A stretch of DNA of 41,563 bases from Pseudomonadota bacterium (GCA_022566775.1 JADFIJ010000004.1:1-41563); one strand, 5' to 3'. Positions 33,012-41,563 are shown, counted from the stretch's first letter. A program made the numbers and translations. The notes: generated from the letters alone by a model not told the origin.

Positions 33012-34847
33012 TTAACCCAATTGGTATTCGGGCTGGCTCATGATCAGATGCAGCACCAGCCTGAGGGAATCTTCCATATAGGTCTGTGCGGAGTCGATAT
33101 CCGAGGTGCCCAGGTCAGTATCGAGAAATCGGATTAACATCGCCCGGGCGTCGTCGCCCGGTGCGACCCGCATGAAGCGGGCGATAAAATAGTCTACGAC
33201 TTCGCTGGTGTTCTCCAGCCCCTGTTCCATGACCATCTGGCTCAGGTTGAGTCTGGCGGTATGGCGAGGAATCGGCTTCACCCGCTCGAGAGCCATCTGC
33301 CAACCGCGAAAGCTGCCATAGCGGGTATTGAAGTCTTCATCACGGTCGGCCAGCATGTTGGATTCGGCCATGATTCGACCATCACCCAGGGAAGATGGTT
33401 GCGTCGCCGAAGTGATGTCCATGCCCTGGCGAATGCGATTGGAGACGCTCTGGATTTCCCTGCTGCCGTTGCGTCGGTCCGGGGGGATAAAGTTGATATC
33501 CGGGAACAGCACATCCCGTGCAAAATTACCTCTCTCCAGCAACAGCCCCGGTGTCACCCAACTACGACCTCCGGCCCATCCCGCAACCGTCGGCGGGCGG
33601 AACAGCGACTGGCTCAGGGCGCCGGTGGCGCGGTTGAAATCCGGCACACCAGGCACGGTATCCAGACCGAGTTTCCGATAGGTGGAGATGGCCAGTTGCA
33701 CCGGAGATTTAATCTGGCTGCCGACGGATGCGGCACTGTAGAAATCCTTCGACATGAAGAGGGTTTCAAGCAGCACGGCCACCTCGTAGTCTGCATCTCT
33801 CAAAATACTACCCAGCTCGGCCGCAAGTTCCGCGCCGAGCTCCTGGCGCACGAAGTAGCGGTAGATCTTGCCGGCGATATACTCGGCAGTCACCGCTTGC
33901 GCCATGATGAGGTCGATAATTTCCACACCGTCGAAGTTTCCGCTGTGGCCAAGAAACGTTTTCGAATCACCGTCATGCAGATCTGCGTTGATCACGAAAT
34001 CGAGATCGACGTAGTTCCAGCCAGTAAAGGCGCGAGCGGCCTCGCGGATATCGGTCTCGCTGTAATTGCCCACGCCCATGGTGAACAATTCCATGATTTC
34101 CCGGGCAAAATTCTCGTTCGGCGCGCCCTTGACGTTGACGCCGGCATCGAGGAAAGACAGCATCGCCGGATCCTGGGCAATCGCCACCATGAGGTCGCGG
34201 AAGCTACCGGTCCCCATTTCATGAAATAGCTCCAACTCCATCAGCAGTTTGCGATAATCCCGGACCTTGCTCTCGTTGATCGCGAAATGCCCGTGCCAGA
34301 ACAAGGCCATCTTTTCCTGCAGGGGACTGTTGGACGCGACCATCCGGTTTGCCCACCAGTAGGCCACGCGATTGGTTTCCAGCACGCTGGCACGCAGCCA
34401 ATAGAAGAACTTGTTTACCACCGGTTGCAGCCGACGGTTGCCGCTGGCCTTGACTTTGATTCCCAGGGCCTCGCCGGTGGCCTTGGCCAGCTCGGTGGTA
34501 GCGGGTCGGCTAGGCGGAAAGGGTTCCAGCCCGGGATCATGAATACCGGAATGTTCGAACGGCAGTAGATGAGAGTTGTCGACGCTATCGAAATAAACCA
34601 GGCTACGGACCGCCGCGGCTGGCGACATTGCAGCGAGGAGTTCTATCTGCTCAGGGGTGCCGCCGAAGCCGGCCCGTTCGAGCAGGTGCGCGGCCCGGTC
34701 GTAGTTCCAGGCGCTCGCCGCAATCGGCGCGAGATCGTCCTGCCACAACCTGGCCTGGGCTTGCTGTGCAATGCCCTGCGCGGACGCCAGCGCCGTCATC
34801 AGTGCGACGGTACTGAAGGCAGTTATCCATTTCAGTCCTCGAAGCAT
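33012..34847 (-). CDS. DUF1800 family protein, secreted
   Basis: A 611-residue protein from the ATG complementary to 34845-34847; GGAGAG lies eight bases upstream, and the TTG at 34862 that would extend the frame is within this ribosome-binding site. The signal ends SAQGIA. DUF1800 hallmarks: AAHLLERAGFGGTPEQ, FWHGHFAINESKV, NENFAREIMELFTMGVGNYS, REAARAFTGW and AGKIYRYFVRQE. DUF1800 proteins occur with DUF1501 in the same operon, mostly in Planctomycetes and marine bacteria; their role is unknown. First gene of the pair. Confidence 0.9.
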   Translation of the reverse strand: MLRGLKWITAFSTVALMTALASAQGIAQQAQARLWQDDLAPIAASAWNYDRAAHLLERAGFGGTPEQIELLAAMSPAAAVRSLVYFDSVDNSHLLPFEHSGIHDPGLEPFPPSRPATTELAKATGEALGIKVKASGNRRLQPVVNKFFYWLRASVLETNRVAYWWANRMVASNSPLQEKMALFWHGHFAINESKVRDYRKLLMELELFHEMGTGSFRDLMVAIAQDPAMLSFLDAGVNVKGAPNENFAREIMELFTMGVGNYSETDIREAARAFTGWNYVDLDFVINADLHDGDSKTFLGHSGNFDGVEIIDLIMAQAVTAEYIAGKIYRYFVRQELGAELAAELGSILRDADYEVAVLLETLFMSKDFYSAASVGSQIKSPVQLAISTYRKLGLDTVPGVPDFNRATGALSQSLFRPPTVAGWAGGRSWVTPGLLLERGNFARDVLFPDINFIPPDRRNGSREIQSVSNRIRQGMDITSATQPSSLGDGRIMAESNMLADRDEDFNTRYGSFRGWQMALERVKPIPRHTARLNLSQMVMEQGLENTSEVVDYFIARFMRVAPGDDARAMLIRFLDTDLGTSDIDSAQTYMEDSLRLVLHLIMSQPEYQLG

Positions 34848-34941
34848 GGGGAATCTCTCCAATTGTCACTGGGATCACATACTTTATGCTAATTCCGCAG
34901 GGTTGGGAATAAAATAAGAGACCCGGCAGAGCGCTTTAAAG

Positions 34942-34987
34942 GGGGACAGTTCTGTGCAACTGTTATAACTTCGATGAATCTGTCCCC
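34942..34987. repeat. GGGGACAG/CTGTCCCC hairpin with palindromic core
   Basis: Ends GGGGACAG and CTGTCCCC bracket a central perfect palindrome GTTATAAC. The intervening arms are mismatched. It lies in the divergent region between the DUF1800 gene and the serine hydrolase gene. Confidence 0.55.
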
Positions 34988-35010
34988 TGCCGAAGCAGAA
35001 GGAGATTTCC

Positions 35011-36138
35011 ATGCGAGCGATGATTTCAAAAATTACCCTGCTGGTGGTGTTCGGCTACACCGCTGCAGCCGCTGGACAGTCCGCTGGACTGGATCGATTC
35101 GATACCGTCTCGGCCGCTTCAAACTTTGCCGAAGCCATCGCCCAGGCCCGGGAAGAGATTCAAGTATTGATGGACGCCGGGGCGCCGGGGGTGTCAATTG
35201 CCGTGGGTGTTGACGGGCAGCTGATCTGGGCGCAGGGCTTTGGTTATGCCAATGTTGAGTTCAGGGTGCCGGTGACCCCACTGACCAAGTTTCGCATCGG
35301 CAGCGTGTCAAAATCCATGACCTCTATCGCCATGGCCTTACTCTATGAGCAGGGTGTTATCGATTTGGATGCCCCTATCCAAGCCTATCTGAGCGAGTTT
35401 CCAGTGAAGGAAAAGGGGCCGATTACCTTGCGTCTATTGGCTTCACACCGGGCCGGCGTGCGTCACTATTTGCCGGACGGGTCGGATAACTTCATCACCA
35501 AACACTACGACGACGTAGTGGATGCCCTGGAAATCTTCGCCGACGATCCGCTGCTGGCTGTTCCCGGTGACGAGTACGCCTATTCCAGCCACGGCTATGA
35601 GTTGTTGGCGGCGGTGCTGCAGGAGGCCAGCGGCCAGGATTTTCTCAGTCTCATGCGGGAGCGGGTCTTCAGCCCACTTAATCTGATCGATACAGTTGCC
35701 GATCACACCGATTACATCATCGAGAACAGAGCCTCCCCCTACACCAGGCGCGATGATGGCCGCCTTCGCAATGCACCCTACGTGGACAACAGTTATAAGT
35801 GGGCCAGTGGCGGATTTATCTCCACTCCCTCGGACCTGGTGAAGTTTGGGTTTGGCGTATTTAATAGCGGCATTATTAAGGCTGAAACCCTGGCACTGCT
35901 ACTGGCGCCTCCGCTGTTGCCGAACGGCACCATCGCGGATCAATCCTATGGTCTCGGCTGGGTAAGTTTTACTGAAGACGGCGCCTGGGTTGGTCACACC
36001 GGTGGATCGGTGGGTGGCAATACACTGTTTATGGTACATCCCGAGCAAAACGTCGTCGTTGCGGTGATTTGCAATCTCACCGGCTGTCTCGGTGCCAATC
36101 GGAATTTACGGGATATCGGGAATCTGTTTCTGGAGTAG
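35011..36138 (+). CDS. Secreted serine hydrolase (class C beta-lactamase-like)
   Basis: A 375-residue protein with a signal peptide (1-22, TAAAAG). The catalytic SxxK is SVSK (Ser98-Lys101), the second motif is YSS (Tyr191), and the third HTG (His329-331, in place of KTG). This is the PF00144 family of penicillin-recognising esterases, peptidases and beta-lactamase-like proteins. LLASHRAGVRHYL is another family marker. Periplasmic; the substrate could be a peptide or ester. GAAGGAGA precedes the start. It points the same way as the YjiH-like gene 32 bases downstream. Confidence 0.9.
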   Translation: MRAMISKITLLVVFGYTAAAAGQSAGLDRFDTVSAASNFAEAIAQAREEIQVLMDAGAPGVSIAVGVDGQLIWAQGFGYANVEFRVPVTPLTKFRIGSVSKSMTSIAMALLYEQGVIDLDAPIQAYLSEFPVKEKGPITLRLLASHRAGVRHYLPDGSDNFITKHYDDVVDALEIFADDPLLAVPGDEYAYSSHGYELLAAVLQEASGQDFLSLMRERVFSPLNLIDTVADHTDYIIENRASPYTRRDDGRLRNAPYVDNSYKWASGGFISTPSDLVKFGFGVFNSGIIKAETLALLLAPPLLPNGTIADQSYGLGWVSFTEDGAWVGHTGGSVGGNTLFMVHPEQNVVVAVICNLTGCLGANRNLRDIGNLFLE

Positions 36139-36170
36139 GGAGTGGATAAGGGGACCGTGCCCTATCTGTC

Positions 36171-37541
36171 GTGAGTGAAGGAGAAAAGCGCATCGAGACA
36201 AAGCCTGGCGGCGCAGCTATCCGTAAATTTGCCCTGCCTTCCCTGCTTGGCATCCTGACATTTTTGACACCTGTTCGCGTGGATGGAGACTGGACCATCC
36301 TCATGGGTCTGATTGCCGATACCGGGAGAGATTTGGTGGGCGCAGGGATGCCATGGGTCGTCTACGGTTTATTGTGCGTCAGCGCAACCGGATCGGTGGT
36401 CGCGAAAACACTGGGACGTAATCGACTGGCAACAGGATCACTGTCCGCCAGATTATTTCAGGTCGCGCCAACCTGGGTAGTATTGCGGCTCGCCGGATTC
36501 ATCATGGGCACGATGACGATGTTTCAGCTGGGTCCGGAGATGTTCTGGCACCCGAATACCGGTGGCACGGTGATGAACGAACTGGCGGTGAACATCGTGC
36601 CCATATTCCTGTTCGCCGGCCTGTTAATGCCGTTCCTGACTGATTACGGCCTGATGGAATTTATAGGCACGCTGGTGAAGCGGCTGTTTCGTCGCCTGTT
36701 TACCTTGCCGGGGCGTGCCGCTGTCGATGCCCTGGCGTCGTGGATGTCTTCTGCCCCGGTCGGTGTCCTCATTACCATTCGACAATACGTATCCGGGCAC
36801 TACACCGGCAGGGAAGCGGCGGTAATCGCGACGAATTTTTCTGTGGTTTCCGTACCCTTCGCCTTGCTCGTAGCCAACACTGCCGGCATCGGACACCGCT
36901 TCCCCGAATACTATCTTGCCGTGGTGATCACCGGGGTGATAACGGCGATGATCATGCCGCGGATACCACCGCTATCGCGTTTCAAAGACGAGCCATATGA
37001 CAAGTTACATCCCCTGCGCGAGAAGCAAAGTAGTGGTGATGAGTCCCTCATTCGCGAAGCCATTGGCCTTGCGGCTAGACGCGCGGCCTCGGCACCTCCA
37101 TTGAAAGAACAAATGCGCACAGCCAGTGGTCATATACTCGATATCTGGTTTGGACTGGTGCCTGCGGTGATCGCGGTTGGCGGGGCGGGGCTGATACTGG
37201 CAGAGTACACACCGGTGCTTGGCATAATCACCGCACCCATGGTGCCGGTATTGGAGTTCTTCGGTTTGCCCGAGGCATCCGCGGCTGCGCCCGCACTGAT
37301 TGCCGGCTTTCTCGATATGTTTCTGCCGGCGCTGATGGTGGCGAATATTGACGCCGAAATAACCCGCTTTGTCGTCGCCGTGATTTCGGTAACGCAGCTC
37401 ATCTACATGTCCGAAGTGGGTATCCTGATGATCAAGTGCGAGATCCCCCTGCGCTTCGGTCACCTGCTAACTATTTTCCTGCTACGCACACTTATCGGCT
37501 TGCCAATTGTCTTGGCATTTGCGCGATTCGTTGTCTATTGA
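36171..37541 (+). CDS. YjiH-type nucleoside-recognition (Gate) membrane protein
   Basis: A 456-residue protein with about ten hydrophobic segments. Typical markers: FALPSLLGILTFLTPVRVDG, MFQLGPEMFWHPNTGGTVM, APVGVLITIRQYVSGHYTGR, EAAVIATNFSVVSVPFALL and LIYMSEVGILMIKCEIPLRF. These match the YjiH family with Gate/nucleoside-recognition domains, implicated in small-molecule transport or spore-like processes in other bacteria; the substrate is unknown here. The start is a GTG at 36171 with no clear ribosome-binding site; an ATG further down (Met45) would remove the first hydrophobic segment. Confidence 0.82.
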   Translation: MSEGEKRIETKPGGAAIRKFALPSLLGILTFLTPVRVDGDWTILMGLIADTGRDLVGAGMPWVVYGLLCVSATGSVVAKTLGRNRLATGSLSARLFQVAPTWVVLRLAGFIMGTMTMFQLGPEMFWHPNTGGTVMNELAVNIVPIFLFAGLLMPFLTDYGLMEFIGTLVKRLFRRLFTLPGRAAVDALASWMSSAPVGVLITIRQYVSGHYTGREAAVIATNFSVVSVPFALLVANTAGIGHRFPEYYLAVVITGVITAMIMPRIPPLSRFKDEPYDKLHPLREKQSSGDESLIREAIGLAARRAASAPPLKEQMRTASGHILDIWFGLVPAVIAVGGAGLILAEYTPVLGIITAPMVPVLEFFGLPEASAAAPALIAGFLDMFLPALMVANIDAEITRFVVAVISVTQLIYMSEVGILMIKCEIPLRFGHLLTIFLLRTLIGLPIVLAFARFVVY

Positions 37542-37647
37542 GAGGAAGTGACAATCCTTCGCAGTAATGTGAAGCAAGTTTTACTCTGAATGAATAATTG
37601 CGTTCGAAACGCCTGACAATGACCTATGCTGCCAGTAGGAGTGAGGA

Positions 37648-38787
37648 CTAACCTGACAATCTAATCACATCGCCCGCCAACGCAATTGCAGGATGAACGT
37701 AGTCATAAGCTAAGGCCTCCGCGACTGCCTCTATGGTCACCATGCCGTTATGAACGTTAAGACCATTCATCAGGTGCGCATCATTTGCGAGCGCCGCATT
37801 AATGCCCTGATCAGCGAGTGCAATTACATAGGGTAGGGTGGCATTGGTCAGTGCGAGAGTAGCGGTACGCGCTACGCCACCAGGCATATTTGCCACACAG
37901 TAATGGATTATGCCGTCGACAATATAGGTCGGATTTGTATGGGTGGTGGGTTTGCTAGTCTCGAAACATCCGCCCTGATCGATCGCCACATCCACCAGCA
38001 CCGAGCCTGGTTTCATTAGCTTCAGCATCTCCCTGCTAACAAGCTTTGGAGCGGTCGCACCGGGAATCAGGACGGCGCCGATCACCAGGTCGGATACTAC
38101 TAACTGGTTTTCGATAGTTTCCGTGGTCGAGTAGAGAGTACTCAAGCGGTCACCGTATAGATCAGCAATTTCCCTGAGACGGTTTAGAGAACGGTCGAGG
38201 ATTGTCACCCTGGCACCCATGCCGATTGCGATGCGAGCGGCATTAATTCCGACTACACCACCACCAATAATTAGCACATTCGCCGCTTCGACACCGGGTA
38301 CGCCGCCCAACAGGATTCCAGCTCCACCCCGGGCTTTTTCGAGGCAATAAGCGCCTTCCTGTACCGACATGCGACCGGCAACTTCGCTCATCGGTGTAAG
38401 TAAGGGGAGACCACCGCTGTCATCGGTGACTGTTTCGTAGGCGATACAGGTGGCGCCGGATGCCAGCAATAATCTGGTCTGCTCAGGATCCGGAGCAAGA
38501 TGCAAATAGGTAAACAGAGTCTGCCGCGGGCGCAGCATTTTGCATTCTTCTGCTTGGGGCTCTTTCACCTTAACAATCAACTCGGCACGGTCGAAGATCT
38601 GTTTGGGATCTGCAACTATCTCAGCCCCCGCGTTTCGATACTGTTCATCATCGAATCCAATACCCTCACCGCCGCCTCGTTGAACCAGCAACTGGTGTCC
38701 ACGTTTACTCAATTCTCGCGCGCCCGCAGGAGTGAGGCCTATACGATATTCCAGATTCTTGATTTCTTTGGGGACCCCAATCAGCAT
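37648..38787 (-). CDS. ald: Alanine dehydrogenase
   Basis: A 379-residue cytoplasmic NAD-dependent enzyme, L-alanine + NAD + H2O to pyruvate + ammonia. Markers: [20 protein letters not shown], the catalytic His in [16 protein letters not shown], the NAD fold [20 protein letters not shown], and [20 protein letters not shown] near the active site. TAGGAGGG seven bases before the ATG is a strong ribosome-binding site. It is divergent from an Lrp/AsnC regulator over a 154-base AT-rich spacer, the usual layout for Lrp-controlled ald. Confidence 0.96.
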   Translation of the reverse strand: MLIGVPKEIKNLEYRIGLTPAGARELSKRGHQLLVQRGGGEGIGFDDEQYRNAGAEIVADPKQIFDRAELIVKVKEPQAEECKMLRPRQTLFTYLHLAPDPEQTRLLLASGATCIAYETVTDDSGGLPLLTPMSEVAGRMSVQEGAYCLEKARGGAGILLGGVPGVEAANVLIIGGGVVGINAARIAIGMGARVTILDRSLNRLREIADLYGDRLSTLYSTTETIENQLVVSDLVIGAVLIPGATAPKLVSREMLKLMKPGSVLVDVAIDQGGCFETSKPTTHTNPTYIVDGIIHYCVANMPGGVARTATLALTNATLPYVIALADQGINAALANDAHLMNGLNVHNGMVTIEAVAEALAYDYVHPAIALAGDVIRLSG

Positions 38788-38832
38788 GATTACCCTCCTA
38801 CCGGTACTGAGTTGTGTTCTCGGTTACCAAAG

Positions 38833-38916
38833 ATTATATAAAAGAAGCCACAGAACAATTTACTTATTTCTTTGTAAATATTAACAAAAACAGAATATAA
38901 TCCTGTCTAATTAGAC
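38833..38916. promoter_or_regulatory. Divergent ald/Lrp promoter region with palindromes
   Basis: A plus-strand promoter can be read: TTGTAA (38872-38877), 18 bases, TATAAT (38896-38901). A minus-strand TATAAT (complement of 38833-38838) would serve ald. Two dyads lie in the region: ATTTAC-N10-GTAAAT (38858-38879) and the perfect palindrome GTCTAATTAGAC (38905-38916), at the predicted regulator transcription start. These are candidate Lrp-type operators (inference). Confidence 0.5.
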
Positions 38917-38941
38917 TATTACAGAATAATATACTGATACC

Positions 38942-39424
38942 ATGCAGTTACTCGACAAATATGAGCTAGACAGCATCGATAGGAAAATCCTCCGAGAGCT
39001 ACAAAAAGAAGGGAGAATTACCTATGCAGAACTGGCCAGGCGAGTAGGCCTATCCACCAGTCCCTGCCTGGAACGGGTTAAGCGCATGGAGCGCGGGGGG
39101 GTCATCAGAGGCTACACTACCTTACTTAATCCGGCTCGCTTGGGTGCCAATCTGGTAGTCTTTGTACAAATCCGACTGCAGCGAACATCCCAAGACATCT
39201 TCGAGAAATTCAAACATGCAGCGATCGATCTGGAAGAGGTGCAGGAGTGCTACCTGGTTTCCGGTAACTTCGATTACTTGATTAAAGCGCGCGTGCCCGA
39301 TATGGACGCCTATCGGAAATTGCTGGGAACTACGCTGCTGACATTGCCTGGCGTTCAGGAATCAACCAGCTATGTGGTGATGGAACTGGTGAAAGAAACA
39401 ATGAATATTCCCATTCCCCATTAA
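38942..39424 (+). CDS. Lrp/AsnC-family transcriptional regulator
   Basis: A 160-residue protein. The N-terminal HTH is LDSIDRKILRELQKEGRITY then AELARRVGLSTSPCLERVKR (about 10-50), and the C-terminal RAM/effector domain is GANLVVFVQIRL ... EVQECYLVSGNFDYLIKARV ... LPGVQESTSYVVMELVKETM. It is typical of leucine-responsive regulators that bind amino acids. Being divergent from ald, it probably controls it in response to alanine (inference). It is followed by the GFA gene after 13 bases. Confidence 0.93.
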   Translation: MQLLDKYELDSIDRKILRELQKEGRITYAELARRVGLSTSPCLERVKRMERGGVIRGYTTLLNPARLGANLVVFVQIRLQRTSQDIFEKFKHAAIDLEEVQECYLVSGNFDYLIKARVPDMDAYRKLLGTTLLTLPGVQESTSYVVMELVKETMNIPIPH

Positions 39425-39437
39425 CGGGAGCACGATC

Positions 39438-39848
39438 ATGATAACTGGTAAGTGTGCATGCACCATGGTGCAGTACGAAGTGCAGGCGGAGCTTTTGGAT
39501 CTGTGCCACTGTCATTGTTCGATATGCAGGAAGATCCACGGTGCTGCGTTCGCTACCTGGGGCGGAATTGCTCGTGACAAATTTACTTTTGTGTCTGGTG
39601 GAGACAGCGTAAAAACTTATGCATTTTCTGAAGATTCAGACAGTATCTTCTGTGGCAACTGTAGTTCTACTTTGCTGGTAGACTACAAGCCGGATGCCGA
39701 GTTGCTTTACCTTGCGATGGGTACCATCGACGGTGATGTGAAATGTCCGACTGGTTTTCATCAATACGTAGGCTCCAAGGCCCCTTGGTTTACTATCTGT
39801 GACGAGTTGCCACAATACAGTGAAGAGCCAGATGCAGAGGTGCCCTAG
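39438..39848 (+). CDS. GFA/CENP-V family zinc protein
   Basis: A 136-residue protein with the GFA zinc-binding cysteines: CAC (Cys6, Cys8), CHCHCSICRK (Cys23, Cys25, Cys27, Cys30) and CGNC (Cys72, Cys75), followed by MGTID. The family includes glutathione-dependent formaldehyde-activating enzyme, but many members have unknown activity and that label should not be assumed. CGGGAG precedes the start. It is the second gene of the Lrp operon, with 41 bases to the next gene. Confidence 0.88.
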   Translation: MITGKCACTMVQYEVQAELLDLCHCHCSICRKIHGAAFATWGGIARDKFTFVSGGDSVKTYAFSEDSDSIFCGNCSSTLLVDYKPDAELLYLAMGTIDGDVKCPTGFHQYVGSKAPWFTICDELPQYSEEPDAEVP

Positions 39849-39889
39849 TAGTATTTGGTAAATTGGTCGAGGTATCCCAAAGGAGAGGG

Positions 39890-40825
39890 ATGAAAATAGA
39901 ATTACCGAAATTTATTGCAACATCGGTGGTGCGCGGCAGTAAAAAAGGCGAGAGTCATGGCGGTGTCTTTACCCTCGATTTTGAACGCCAGACGGCAGAG
40001 CAGCATGTGGATTGGAACACCGGCGATATCGATTTCTCTGGTCGAGGTGCGGACCGGGGGCTTCGAGGTATTAGCTTCGATGGCGATGATATATACATTG
40101 CCGCGTCCGACGAATTGTTCTGTTACAACCGGGAATTCGTCGTGCAACGGTCCTGGCGCAATCGCTACCTCAAGCACTGTCATGAGATTTGCCGCAAAGA
40201 CCGCAAGATTTTTTTGACATCGACCGGTCACGATTGCCTGCTGGTATTCGATATAGATGAAGAAGAGTTCAGCTGGGGTTTTCATATACAAAAACAACAA
40301 GGGCAGTGGTCCGGATTTGCGTTTGACCCGCTAGGCGAATACGGACCACGGGCTATTAACGAACAACATATCAACATGGTGCATGTTGATTCCAGTGGTA
40401 TTTATTTGAGTGGGCTTCGTACCGAAGCGCTGCTGCATATCAATAGTCGTTATGAAGTAAATGTAGTGTGTGGCCTACCCGCTGGGACTCACAACGCCAG
40501 GCCATTTAACGATGGTGTCATCTTTAACGATACCGCCAGCGATTGTCTGCGTATTGTGCCCCGTCACGGAGCTCAACGAGCCTTTAAGATACGCAGCTAC
40601 GATCCCGATGAGATTCGTTATGAGGGTATCGATGATTCCAAGATTGCTCGTCAGGGATTTGGGCGGGGCCTGTGTGTTGTCGATGACCGATTCGTGGCAG
40701 GTGGCTCATCGCCATCGACTATAACGCTCTACGACCTGCAAACCGATCAGGTGGCTAGCTCAGTCAATATGACGATGGATATTCGCAATGCCATCCACGG
40801 GTTGGAGGTCTGGCCCTTCGCTTGA
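39890..40825 (+). CDS. Uncharacterised cytoplasmic beta-propeller-like protein
   Basis: A 311-residue protein from the ATG at 39890, chosen because AGGAGAGGG lies directly before it; the frame opens at 39863. There is no signal peptide or membrane segment. Repeated strand-turn units suggest a propeller: GLRGISFDGDDIYIAASDEL, HEICRKDRKIFLTSTGHDCL, VHVDSSGIYLSGLRTEALL, FGRGLCVVDDRFVAGGSSP and DIRNAIHGLEVWPFA. It has several conserved-looking His/Cys (e.g. LKHCHEICR). I do not recognise the family. It is the third gene of the Lrp-GFA operon and ends at a terminator at 40881. Confidence 0.75.
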   Translation: MKIELPKFIATSVVRGSKKGESHGGVFTLDFERQTAEQHVDWNTGDIDFSGRGADRGLRGISFDGDDIYIAASDELFCYNREFVVQRSWRNRYLKHCHEICRKDRKIFLTSTGHDCLLVFDIDEEEFSWGFHIQKQQGQWSGFAFDPLGEYGPRAINEQHINMVHVDSSGIYLSGLRTEALLHINSRYEVNVVCGLPAGTHNARPFNDGVIFNDTASDCLRIVPRHGAQRAFKIRSYDPDEIRYEGIDDSKIARQGFGRGLCVVDDRFVAGGSSPSTITLYDLQTDQVASSVNMTMDIRNAIHGLEVWPFA

Positions 40826-40880
40826 GTCGATAGTCATCTTCAAGACGCAATTGATTGAGCCATTAAGCTCTGCCAAACAG

Positions 40881-40907
40881 AAAGGCCGGGATTTCCCCGG
40901 CCTCTTT
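40881..40907. terminator. Bidirectional intrinsic terminator
   Basis: AGGCCGGG (40883-40890) and CCCGGCCT (40896-40903) form a GC stem with a five-base loop. A short T-rich tail (CTCTTT) follows on the plus strand, and TTTCTGTTT follows on the minus strand. It serves the convergent Lrp operon and the TonB receptor gene. Confidence 0.8.
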
Positions 40908-40940
40908 GCTTTACGAAAACATTTGGAATGTGTTCAGAGA

Positions 40941-41563
40941 CTAGTTCCCTTGCCAATGATAAATAAACCTTAGCCCGAGTTCTCTGGGACGGTTAGTGGT
41001 ATATCGAGCCGTGTGAGCTCGCCCATCCTGCGCGCTGGCAGCAGCCCATTCGAAGATTCCCCAGCCGGTTTGCAACCGGGCCCGCTCATCGGTGATATTG
41101 TTAAGAAATAGCGAAGCTTCCCAAGTGTCGTTGCGAATACCGATGCTGAAGTCGCCAATATCGAAGGCGCTATTCTTGAATTGCGGATTTGGCTCGTCAT
41201 CTGAGATCGCACGGCGCTCCAGGTTGGTAAGGGTTTCGCCGTTATATGACCACTGCAAGCGGGCATAACCGCTACCGCCTATTGCGGGCATCGGCCAGGT
41301 ATAAGTCGCCCATGCGGCCCCGTTAAAATCTGGCGAGAGAGGCAATTTCTGACCCGAGACAACATTGTCGAGGCCGTCACCGGTCAGATCCAATCCCGAG
41401 TCTGTTTCCGCATTCAGCCACTGGCCATTGAAGCCTACCAGGAGGCTGTCCGAGACTGCCCAATCCAGTTCTATTGAGGCGCCGGTGATAGATGCATCAC
41501 CACCATTAGCGATTACATTCTGCCAGGGTTGTCCACAAATATTAGCAATCACGGATGGGCCAT
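40941..41563 (-). CDS. TonB-dependent receptor, C-terminal end
   Basis: About 207 residues of the outer-membrane barrel are present, and the frame stays open to the window edge. Alternating barrel strands (ASIELDWAVSDSLLVGFNGQ, ARLQWSYNGETLTNLERRA, DIGDFSIGIRNDTWEASLFL, NNITDERARLQTGWG) and the C-terminal strand RPRELGLRFIYHWQGN are typical of TonB-dependent receptors with the 'RE+GLR' end. The terminal residue is Asn rather than the usual Phe. The ligand is unknown; it imports a large substrate or chelate through the outer membrane. Confidence 0.85.
   Translation of the reverse strand, partial: GPSVIANICGQPWQNVIANGGDASITGASIELDWAVSDSLLVGFNGQWLNAETDSGLDLTGDGLDNVVSGQKLPLSPDFNGAAWATYTWPMPAIGGSGYARLQWSYNGETLTNLERRAISDDEPNPQFKNSAFDIGDFSIGIRNDTWEASLFLNNITDERARLQTGWGIFEWAAASAQDGRAHTARYTTNRPRELGLRFIYHWQGN

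Noticed and set aside
33261-34229. 322-codon open frame on the plus strand
   Set aside because: Antisense to the DUF1800 gene; no recognisable motifs.
39438-39848. Labelling the GFA protein as formaldehyde-activating enzyme
   Set aside because: The cysteines support the fold but not the reaction; no formaldehyde-oxidation genes are adjacent.
1-41563. tRNA, rRNA, CRISPR, prophage or conjugation genes
   Set aside because: No cloverleaf, regularly spaced direct repeats, integrase or structural phage genes were seen by reading; not an exhaustive search.

Overview
The window looks like a chromosomal segment of a free-living, probably marine, Gammaproteobacterium (inference). The base composition is moderate. 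Many genes encode exported proteins: PQQ-type propellers, c-type cytochromes, Tat-exported DUF1552/DUF1501 proteins and a TonB receptor. There are also chromosomal housekeeping genes (kynureninase, alanine dehydrogenase with a divergent Lrp-type regulator, a YchJ-type protein). I see no rRNA, tRNA, CRISPR array, phage or plasmid genes. Much of the window is accessory in character, with short palindromic repeats and MITE-like elements between genes.

Layout. 1-1763: a partial small membrane protein and a DUF4153-type membrane protein. 1859-9918 (minus strand): cytochrome c/DUF1592 protein, DUF1552 protein, a secreted 'PDLQGVW...CHEGNYGM' protein, a PQQ-type dehydrogenase and a YVTN-like propeller. 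All are exported, and the three gaps from 6112 down to 2957 each carry a GGGGTCAG-type repeat. 10145-15008 (plus): a secreted ankyrin-repeat protein divergent from the DUF1592 operon, a large secreted beta-propeller and a DUF7282 protein. 15135-16376: a BaiN/HI0933-type flavoprotein. 16673-22795 (plus): cytochrome c fused to a copper monooxygenase-like fold, an uncharacterised partner, a split-barrel protein, a second CHEGNYGM protein and a second PQQ dehydrogenase.

22859-30902 is a repeat-rich, partly decaying stretch. It holds two inverted copies of one MITE-like family (22859-23213 and 30461-30902). It also holds a third, unrelated MITE-like element (25990-26302) lying between a frameshifted YciI-like gene and a truncated, internally deleted ECF sigma gene. 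Intact genes here are kynU, a cupin, an MddA-like methyltransferase, a DUF1080 protein, an NHL propeller and YchJ. 30936-37541: a cupin, a DUF1501/DUF1800 pair, a serine hydrolase and a YjiH-type transporter-like protein. 37648-40825: ald, divergent from an Lrp/AsnC regulator followed by a GFA-family protein and an unknown propeller-like protein. 40941-end: the C-terminus of a TonB-dependent receptor.

How the genes may work together (inference): the two PQQ dehydrogenase + CHEGNYGM pairs, the diheme DUF1592 protein and the cytochrome/Cu-monooxygenase protein look like periplasmic oxidative modules that oxygenate or dehydrogenate small organic substrates and pass electrons to c-type cytochromes. 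The strongest candidates for something undescribed are the duplicated PQQ + CHEGNYGM pair, the 16673-22795 cluster, and the several families of short hairpin-forming elements that seem to have shaped the 22.8-30.9 kb region.
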